From DASSFG01 sp035547915 (GTDB lineage Bacteria; Planctomycetota; Planctomycetia; Pirellulales; JAICIG01), in NCBI GenBank assembly GCA_035547915.1, contig DASZTS010000061.1, forward strand, positions 1 to 39,769: a DNA stretch of 39,769 bases. The letters run 5' to 3'. Below are positions 32,502 through 39,769 of this stretch, piece by piece. The translations under genes and the position numbers were made by a program. The notes under the pieces are model-generated. The model saw nothing but the letters and a program-made list of their open reading frames with translations, ran no database searches and was not told where the DNA came from. Within the stretch, counting starts at the first letter, position 1. Each line of letters starts with the position of its first letter.

Positions 32502-32987
32502 ATGCTGGCCGCCCTTACGCGGTTGGGGAACGGCAACCAGAACCAAAACCCAAAAGTGACTGGTAAATCGCGGCCTACTCGTTTGGTTTCCGTTGGCGTG
32601 GGGGGCGGCATTGCGTTCGTGGTGGCGTTGCTGCTCTACGTCCTCGCGTTGCGGCCCTATCTTGAAGGGCAGCGATTGGTGGCGGAGCGGTTGGCGGAGG
32701 GAAGACAAATCGTCGAGGCAGCGAACGCCTTCCAACGATCCAACGGCCGCTGGCCAGGAACGATGCGTGAGCTGGTTCCCGAGTATCTGCCGATACTCCC
32801 GGCGAACCAGAATTGGTCCTATACGACCATTGAGACGGGGCCGCCGGTACTTTCGGGCGATGCCGGCCTGGGCCGTCGGTTGATGTACGGATTCCCTCCT
32901 CGGAAGGCATCCCTCTTCGCTCCGGGCACCGACCACGGCTGGATCATCGAAAGCCGCGATGGCGAGTCTTTCATCGCGACCGACTAG
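32502..32987 (+). CDS. membrane protein of unknown function with pseudopilin-like C-terminal segment
   Basis: The protein has 161 residues from the ATG at 32502; an in-frame TTG lies at 32499. A short Asn-rich, positively charged N-terminus (to about 27) precedes one membrane helix (about 29-48). A soluble domain follows. Its first part, AEGRQIVEAANAFQRSNGRWPG, then a RELVPEYLP segment, recalls the helix and YP-type turn after the N-terminal helix of GspG-like pseudopilins. There is no prepilin cleavage site. It lies 189 bp after the GspJ-like gene and may be an accessory protein of the same system. No function can be assigned. Confidence 0.7.
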   Translation: MLAALTRLGNGNQNQNPKVTGKSRPTRLVSVGVGGGIAFVVALLLYVLALRPYLEGQRLVAERLAEGRQIVEAANAFQRSNGRWPGTMRELVPEYLPILPANQNWSYTTIETGPPVLSGDAGLGRRLMYGFPPRKASLFAPGTDHGWIIESRDGESFIATD

Positions 32988-33033
32988 CGGGGGGCCGGCG
33001 ACCCGCGTATGGCAACCATACCAGGTTGATGAC

Positions 33034-33052
33034 CCGGCTTTCGGATAAACTC
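33034..33052 (+). promoter_or_regulatory. 19-bp element upstream of the haem-protein gene, shared with serS
   Basis: CCGGCTTTCGGATAAACTC differs by one base from 6671-6689. It lies about 100 bp before the start codon of the haem-domain gene. A TTGATG at 33026-33031 is 14 bp from the possible -10 TAAACT, which is shorter than usual. The role is unproven. Confidence 0.35.
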
Positions 33053-33150
33053 ACACTTGGTGAGGGCGGAAGCGGCTTTTCCAAGACGCTCCGGTCTCTC
33101 CGAGTCAGCCACAACAAAATGAGAAAAGACTCAAGCATAACCAGCCGCCG

Positions 33151-36144
33151 ATGACGGACACCCGCTCACGCCGTTCGTTCTTATTAGTGCGATCGTTGGC
33201 GTTATTCGCCGCGCTTCTGGGAATCTCGCGGCGGGCGGGCGGCGACGAGATGCCGCGCCCACACTGGATCTGGACTTCGCCAGAGGCCGATGCTTCGCTG
33301 GGCCGCGGTTTCTTTCATAAAACATTCACCGCGCCGGCCGGTGTCATCAAAACCTCGCTGTTGATCATGGCCGACGATCGGGCGACGGTCTTCGTCGATG
33401 GCGAGAATCGGGCGGAAGCGGTCGATTATCAGCGTCCGCTGAAAGTCGCTCTCGGCGAACTGGCCGCGGGCGAGCACCGGATCGCCGTCGAGTGTGTCAA
33501 CGAAAGCGGACCGGCCGGGCTGTTGCTGCGGCTGGAAATGACGCTCGCCGACGGGTCGCGGCGGTGGCTGTCGACCGACGATTCGTGGTCGGCGGCGATG
33601 AAGCCCGATGAGGCGCGCGTAGCAGCGGCCGACCTGGGGCCGCTGGGTGTCAAACCGTGGGGCGATCCGACGGGCGAGGTCGACGACTATCATCAGTGGA
33701 AGCAGGCCGTCACCGGGCTGGCGACCGACCCCGCGACCATCGCCGTGCCCGACGGCTTCGAAATCGAACTGGTGCGCACCGCGCGACCCGAGGAAGGGTC
33801 GTGGATCAGCCTCGATTTCGATCCGCGCGGCCGCCTGGTGGTGGCTCGCGAAGATCAAGGGCTGTTGCGGTTCACGCTGCCAGCGGCGCGCGGCGGCGAC
33901 GTCGAGGTGGAGACGATCGACGACACGCTGCGAGAATGCCGCGGGCTGTTGCACGCCTACGACGCGCTGTACGTCAACGCCAACAACTCGAAGGCCCTCT
34001 ACCGGCTGCGCGACACCGACGGCGACGACCGCTTCGACGAATGCGAACTGTTGATGCGGACGGAAGGCGGAGTGGGACACGGGCGGAACGACCTGGCGCT
34101 CGGGCCCGACGGAATGATCTACCTGATCCACGGCAACAACGTGCGGCTACCCGACGGGCTGGAATCCACGTCGCCGCTGCGGAACTACGGCGAGGACCGG
34201 CTGCTGGGCTGCACCTGGGATACGACCCTGTTCGACAGCGATGTGCGCGCCCCCGCCGGCCACCTGCTGCGCACCGACCGCGACGGCCGCCGCCGGGAAC
34301 TGGTGGCCGGCGGGCTGCGGAATTGCTACGGCATCGACTTCAACACCGACGGCGAACTGTTCAGCTACGAATCGGACATGGAATGGGACGTCGGGCTCCC
34401 CTGGTACCGGCCGACGCGCGTGCTGCACCTGGTCAGCGGCGGCGACTACGGCTATCGGCAGGGAACGAAGATGTGGATGGCCTGGTCGCCCGACGCCGCC
34501 CCCAGTTCGCTCGACATCGGCAAAGGCTCGCCGACCGGAGTGAAATTCGGCACGCGCAGTCGCTTCCCGCGTCGTTACCGACAGGGCCTGTTCATCCTCG
34601 ACTGGGCCTACGGCCGGATCTTCGCGGTCCATCTCACGCCGCAGGGCGCGGGATATGATTGCCAAAAGGAATTGTTCTTGAAGGGCAGGCCACTCAATGT
34701 GACCGACCTCGATTTCGGTCCCGACGGCGCGATGTATTTCGCGGTGGGGGGCCGGCGCACGCAATCGGCCTTGTACCGCGTGCGGTACGTCGGAGCGGAG
34801 CACGACGAACCGCGACCGACCGCCGAAGATACGGCGCGCGACGAGGAGGCGCGGCGGGCCCGCGAGCTACGCCGTGAACTCGAATCGTTTCACGGCCACG
34901 TCGATGCGCGGGCCGTCGATGCGGGATGGCCGCACCTCGATTCGCGCGATGTCTGGATCCGGCAAGCCGCCCGCGTGGCGATCGAGCGACAACCGGTGGA
35001 ACAGTGGACCGAACGCGCGTTCCGCGAAGAGCGTCCCACCGCGGCGCTGACGGCATTGATGGCGCTGGCCCGCGTCGGCCAGCCGGCGCTGCAAGGCCGG
35101 ATCGTTTCGCGGCTCGGACAGTTTCGGTTCGACGAGCTGAACGAAGAACAGCAGCTTATCGCCTTACGCGCGTGGGAGCTCGCACTCCTGCGCCTGGGGC
35201 CACCGGCGCTCGATGTCGCCGCCGAACTGGCGCGCAAGGTCGACGAAATCTATCCGTCGCAGCCGACGTCGCCACGAGTGAACCCGGAGTTGTGCGAGTT
35301 GCTCGTCGCGCTCGACGTGCCCGCGGTGGTCGAAAAGACGATGGGGCTCGTGCCGACCGTGAAGACGCAGGAAGAGCGGCTCCGCTACCTGTTCGCGCTC
35401 CGCGGCATGCGCCGTGGCTGGACTCTCGACCAGCGGCGCGCGTACCTTTCGTGGCTCGGCCGTCCCGAGGCGTTCAGCGGAGCACACACAATGCCCGCCG
35501 TGCTGGCGAACGTCCGCCGCGATGCGCTGGGCACGTTGTCGGACGAGGAGCGAGAGAAACTCTCGCCGCTGTTGGCCGCGAAGCCACAACCGGTCGTGCC
35601 GGCCCCTCCTGCCACGCCCCGGCCGTTCGTCTGGGATTGGCAGCTCGCCGACCTGGGTGACAGTCTCGACGGGCTATCGGCCGGCCGGAATTTTGCACGC
35701 GGCCGCGACATGTATCGGGCCGCCACGTGTGATCGATGCCATCGCCTGGCCGGCAACGGTGCCGCGGTCGGTCCCGAGTTGACCGGCTGCGGCAGTCGCT
35801 TCGGCCGCAAAGACCTTTTGGAAACGATCCTGACGCCCTCCAAATTCGTCGACGAAAAGTATCGCGACGCGGCCCTGGAATTGGCCGACGGTCGGGTGAT
35901 CGTGGGCCGGATAACGCACGACGACGGCGAGTCGCTGACGGTCGCCACCAGTCCGCTCGATCCCACGCAAGTGGTGAAGGTTGCCCGACGCGAAGTCGAG
36001 TCGCGCACGGCATCGCTCGTCTCGCCCATGCCGAGCGGGCTGCTCAATTCGCTGAGTCGCGATGAGATCTTGGATCTGCTCGCCTACCTCATCGCCGACG
36101 GCAACGAGGACCAATTCCATACCAGCTTTGATGACAAGCGCTAG
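33151..36144 (+). CDS. secreted protein with Pirellula/Verrucomicrobium-type haem-binding domain
   Basis: The 997-residue protein begins with a signal peptide (RRSFLLVRSLALFAALLG, about residues 7-24). A beta-sandwich region (about 35-155) resembles carbohydrate-binding or alpha-L-rhamnosidase N-terminal domains (HWIWTSPEADASLGRGFFHKTF). A beta-propeller with PVC-type membrane-bound dehydrogenase features spans about 195-545 (VPDGFEIELVRTARPEEGS). A helical, HEAT-like region (about 560-800) follows. The C-terminal cytochrome c domain has the haem-attachment motif CDRCH (C860, C863, H864) and a likely distal Met in SPMPSGLL. Such proteins are numerous in planctomycetes and are suspected to take part in periplasmic oxidation of sugars, but the substrate is unknown. 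It stands alone on the plus strand and is convergent with ruvA. Confidence 0.92.
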   Translation: MTDTRSRRSFLLVRSLALFAALLGISRRAGGDEMPRPHWIWTSPEADASLGRGFFHKTFTAPAGVIKTSLLIMADDRATVFVDGENRAEAVDYQRPLKVALGELAAGEHRIAVECVNESGPAGLLLRLEMTLADGSRRWLSTDDSWSAAMKPDEARVAAADLGPLGVKPWGDPTGEVDDYHQWKQAVTGLATDPATIAVPDGFEIELVRTARPEEGSWISLDFDPRGRLVVAREDQGLLRFTLPAARGGDVEVETIDDTLRECRGLLHAYDALYVNANNSKALYRLRDTDGDDRFDECELLMRTEGGVGHGRNDLALGPDGMIYLIHGNNVRLPDGLESTSPLRNYGEDRLLGCTWDTTLFDSDVRAPAGHLLRTDRDGRRRELVAGGLRNCYGIDFNTDGELFSYESDMEWDVGLPWYRPTRVLHLVSGGDYGYRQGTKMWMAWSPDAAPSSLDIGKGSPTGVKFGTRSRFPRRYRQGLFILDWAYGRIFAVHLTPQGAGYDCQKELFLKGRPLNVTDLDFGPDGAMYFAVGGRRTQSALYRVRYVGAEHDEPRPTAEDTARDEEARRARELRRELESFHGHVDARAVDAGWPHLDSRDVWIRQAARVAIERQPVEQWTERAFREERPTAALTALMALARVGQPALQGRIVSRLGQFRFDELNEEQQLIALRAWELALLRLGPPALDVAAELARKVDEIYPSQPTSPRVNPELCELLVALDVPAVVEKTMGLVPTVKTQEERLRYLFALRGMRRGWTLDQRRAYLSWLGRPEAFSGAHTMPAVLANVRRDALGTLSDEEREKLSPLLAAKPQPVVPAPPATPRPFVWDWQLADLGDSLDGLSAGRNFARGRDMYRAATCDRCHRLAGNGAAVGPELTGCGSRFGRKDLLETILTPSKFVDEKYRDAALELADGRVIVGRITHDDGESLTVATSPLDPTQVVKVARREVESRTASLVSPMPSGLLNSLSRDEILDLLAYLIADGNEDQFHTSFDDKR

Positions 36145-36210
36145 CCGCCGTTCGCCATCGGACCACTGTCGGCGGTTCGGGCTGCGAGGGTAGGCCGACC
36201 GTGCGCCCGC

Positions 36211-36837
36211 TCAACCGCTCTGCCGCTGTTGGTAGACGGCTTGCAGCAACGTCTCCACGTCGGAGTATTTTTTCTTGACCTTGAAGGCCGCTTCGAGCAG
36301 GCGCCGCGCGTCGCTCTCGGAGTGGCCCAATTGGCGCAGCACCTGGAACGTCTCGTCGACCACGTCGTGCGGCACGTCGGCTTCGGCCGGTTGCTCGCGG
36401 GCCACCAACAGCGCGAATTTCGGCACCTTCCGCCGCAGCTTGGCGACAATCCGCTCGGCCAACGCCGCCCCGACACCCGGCAGGCTGGAGAGAGTCTTCG
36501 TGTCCTGTTCTTCGATGGCCGTGGCCACTTCGGGCACCGGCCGGACCATCGCCCGCAGCGCCTTCTTCACCCCGACGCCATCGACCGAGCAGATCAACTC
36601 GAAGAACTCGCGCTCGATCTCGCTCAAGAAGCCGATCAGGCGCGGCGTCAGTCGGCCGTGGGCCGGGTTCCCTTCCAGGTAGTCGATGGTGTGCAGGCTG
36701 ACATCCTGCCCCACGCGGCTTTGCAGTTGCCGACGCGTGAACTCGGGGATCCGCACTTCGTATTCGAAGGCCTCGATGCCCAGCGTCAGCGATTCTTCGG
36801 TGATCGCCAGCAGGCGGCCGGTAATCTTCGTAATCAT
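36211..36837 (-). CDS. ruvA: Holliday junction branch migration protein RuvA
   Basis: The 208-residue protein starts at the ATG at 36837 (MITKITGRL, the usual RuvA N-terminus). The track-extended start at 36864 would add nine unrelated residues. Domain I is the OB fold (to about 65). Domain II has two helix-hairpin-helix motifs (ICSVDGVGVKKALRAM and LSSLPGVGAALAERIVAKL), which bind the junction. The C-terminal domain III (about 155-205), which contacts RuvB, is present with HSESDARRLLEAAF. RuvB itself is not in the window. The start overlaps the ruvC stop (ATGA), giving translational coupling in a ruvC-ruvA order. Confidence 0.96.
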   Translation of the reverse strand: MITKITGRLLAITEESLTLGIEAFEYEVRIPEFTRRQLQSRVGQDVSLHTIDYLEGNPAHGRLTPRLIGFLSEIEREFFELICSVDGVGVKKALRAMVRPVPEVATAIEEQDTKTLSSLPGVGAALAERIVAKLRRKVPKFALLVAREQPAEADVPHDVVDETFQVLRQLGHSESDARRLLEAAFKVKKKYSDVETLLQAVYQQRQSG

Positions 36838-37382
36838 GCTTTGTGGCGGGCCAGCGCGGCCCATTCAACCTGACGATAATAATGACAAAGGGCGATCGCC
36901 AATGCGTCGGCTACGTCGGGCGGCTCGGGAAGCTCGTTCAGCTTGAGCTCTTGCTGCACGGCCCGTTGCACCTGATCTTTCTTCGCACGGCCGTTGCCGG
37001 TGAGCGATTTCTTCACCTGCGTGGCGCTGTAACTGATGACCGGTACCTGCGCCCTCGCGGCGGCCAGACAGATCACGCCGCGCGCGTGGCCCATGAGGAT
37101 GGCGGTCCGCGGCCGTTCATAGTGGCTGTAGAGTTGCTCGAGCGCCATGACGCACGGCCGCAACTGTTCGAGCACATCGCCCACGCCGTCGAACAGTTCG
37201 ACGAGACGCGAGGTGAGTGATCGACGATCGCTGCCCCGCACCACCCCCGCTTCGCACAACTTGGGGCCGCCGCGAGCCACCTCCAGCACACCGTAACCCG
37301 TGGTATTCAGCCCCGGATCGATGCCCAGCACACGCGGGGCGGGCGAGGTAGAAGTGGTCGACAATCGGCTCATGCTCGCCAT
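36834..37382 (-). CDS. ruvC: Holliday junction resolvase RuvC
   Basis: The 182-residue RNase H-fold endonuclease makes paired nicks in four-way junctions. The acidic catalytic residues are D22 (LGIDPGLN), E82 (ALEQLYSHY), D156 and D159 (DVADALAIALCHY). The GHARGVICLAAA and YSATQVKKSLTGNGRAKKDQV segments are family hallmarks. The N-terminus is about 14 residues longer than in E. coli. An internal ATG at codon 4 is an alternative start. The gene lies 81 bp downstream of cysS on the same strand and overlaps ruvA by four bases. Confidence 0.97.
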   Translation of the reverse strand: MASMSRLSTTSTSPAPRVLGIDPGLNTTGYGVLEVARGGPKLCEAGVVRGSDRRSLTSRLVELFDGVGDVLEQLRPCVMALEQLYSHYERPRTAILMGHARGVICLAAARAQVPVISYSATQVKKSLTGNGRAKKDQVQRAVQQELKLNELPEPPDVADALAIALCHYYRQVEWAALARHKA

Positions 37383-37463
37383 GGGAAGAATGGGCTGCGC
37401 CCGACACGCCGTGCATCACGGTTGGCGGCAACGGTCAGCCGGCACCCCGTCCGCGCGCCCGCT

Positions 37464-39014
<1,551 letters not shown>

Positions 39015-39026
39015 GGCAGCGGCCAG

Positions 39027-39506
39027 CTAGGTGGGCATGCGTTCCAAAAGGACCACGGCCTCGGCCATGACGGCCTCTTCGCGGCCCACCGGTCCCACGC
39101 GTTCGCCGGTCTTGGCCTTGAAGCCGATGCAATCGACCGGCAGGTCGACGAGGCTCGCGATGCGCTCGCGGATGGCCGTCTTATAGGCCGACAGTTTGGG
39201 ACGCTCGGCGAACACGATCGAGTCGACATTAACCAAGCGAAAGCCGGCGGCGGTGACGCGATCGAGCGCCCGTTCGAGCATGTCGGCCGAGTCTCGCCCC
39301 CGGTTGGCCGGATCGGTATCGGGAAACAATTCGCCGATGTCGCCCAAGGCGGCAGCGCCCAGCAAGGCGTCGGTGATGGCATGCAACAGCACGTCGGCGT
39401 CGCTGTGGCCGACCATGCTCTTTTCGTGCGGCACATCGATGCCGCCCAGCCTCAAAGGCCCCCCCGGCTGCAGCCGGTGAGTGTCGTGTCCAATTCCTAT
39501 TCGCAC
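39027..39506 (-). CDS. ispF: 2-C-methyl-D-erythritol 2,4-cyclodiphosphate synthase
   Basis: The 159-residue enzyme of the non-mevalonate (MEP) isoprenoid pathway forms the cyclodiphosphate ring. Zinc ligands are visible in GIGHDTHRL (D8 and H10) and in the HSDADVLLHAITDALLGAAALGDIG segment. The family's DTDP and NVDSIVFAERPKL segments and the ending KAKTGERVGPVGREEAV are all present. I place the start at GTG 39506, which gives the usual length and N-terminus (RIGIGHD). A longer upstream frame has no family similarity, and the nearby ATG is out of frame. The gene heads the minus-strand ispF-cysS-ruvC-ruvA group. Confidence 0.96.
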   Translation of the reverse strand: MRIGIGHDTHRLQPGGPLRLGGIDVPHEKSMVGHSDADVLLHAITDALLGAAALGDIGELFPDTDPANRGRDSADMLERALDRVTAAGFRLVNVDSIVFAERPKLSAYKTAIRERIASLVDLPVDCIGFKAKTGERVGPVGREEAVMAEAVVLLERMPT

Positions 39507-39559
39507 GGCCAGCGCAGTCGTCCCGAGCCAGTTGCCATTCCCCGCCGCGCCCCTGACTT

Positions 39560-39589
39560 TAGCGGAAGGGATAAGTGTAGCGGAAGGGA
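39560..39589. repeat. pair of 12-bp direct repeats over the ispF promoter
   Basis: TAGCGGAAGGGA occurs at 39560-39571 and again at 39578-39589, identical and 18 bp apart start to start. The right copy overlaps the -10/spacer and the left copy lies at about the transcription start. Confidence 0.6.
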
Positions 39590-39602
39590 CGGATGTACAC
39601 AA
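39574..39602 (-). promoter_or_regulatory. ispF: promoter of the ispF-cysS group
   Basis: Read on the minus strand, -35 TTGTGT (39602-39597) and -10 TACACT (39579-39574) are separated by exactly 17 bp. This places transcription start about 60 bp before the ispF GTG. Two direct repeats of TAGCGGAAGGGA (plus-strand reading; 39560-39571 and 39578-39589) overlap the spacer, the edge of the -10 and the start region, and could be an operator. From 39603 to 39769 I see no gene. Confidence 0.5.
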
Positions 39603-39769
39603 TGCGGAGCTTGCGAGCCGAGCCGCGTGCGGGTGCATAAGGGGAATTGCGCGCGGAGCAGGTCGCCCGGCGCGTGTCAATCGGAGAGTTAGCGTAGTTT
39701 TTGGCGCTTCCACCGGAAGTTAGGTGGGCTGGGAAGTGCGAGGGACAAACTACCACACGCTGTTCCGGA

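Noticed and set aside
33006..33020. Short palindrome GTATGGCAACCATAC upstream of the haem-protein gene
   Set aside because: A 6-bp stem with a 3-nt loop is easily found by chance, and it is not repeated elsewhere in the window.

Overview
The window is about 40 kb of high-GC bacterial DNA that looks like a member of the Planctomycetota, probably the Pirellulales. The lineage call is inference. It rests on the long secreted protein with a C-terminal Pirellula/Verrucomicrobium-type haem domain (33151-36144), the family of very large prepilin-like proteins with Asp/Asn-rich loops, frequent starts without a Shine-Dalgarno sequence, and many long antisense open frames caused by high GC.

Layout. 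Positions 1-1595 are a complete single-gene IS66-type insertion sequence. Its right end lies inside a small membrane-protein gene on the minus strand (remnant at 1596-1766). Positions 1767-2444 hold no convincing protein gene, but they carry a strong sigma70-like promoter, two successive plus-strand intrinsic terminators with a shared motif (candidate small RNAs), and a large hairpin. Then come rimI (minus), the RNase P RNA gene rnpB (plus), a PA0069-type radical SAM gene (minus), a divergent clpS (minus), an M20 dipeptidase (plus), serS (plus), and a minus-strand pair encoding a rhomboid protease and a FabZ-type dehydratase. A 32-residue very basic protein (minus) follows.

Positions 9888-32312 form the core of the window: a type II secretion / type IV pilus-like assembly cluster, all on the plus strand. 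Gene order is GspE/PilB ATPase, PilT ATPase, second GspE/PilB ATPase, GspF/PilC platform protein, four prepilin-like proteins (442, 477, 578 and 488 residues), a giant GspK-like protein (2373 residues) and a GspJ-like protein (754 residues). A 161-residue membrane protein of unknown function comes next. The ATPases and platform protein would drive assembly of a pseudopilus whose subunits are several times larger than usual. Most subunits carry calcium-binding-type loops. No secretin, GspC, GspL, GspM or prepilin peptidase is encoded here, so these must be elsewhere or absent. Two copies of a ~98 bp inverted-repeat element sit in two intergenic spaces of this cluster.

The right end carries the haem-domain protein (plus) and a minus-strand housekeeping group, ispF-cysS-ruvC-ruvA, with a recognisable promoter and a pair of direct repeats upstream of ispF. 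These genes serve isoprenoid synthesis, translation and recombination repair.
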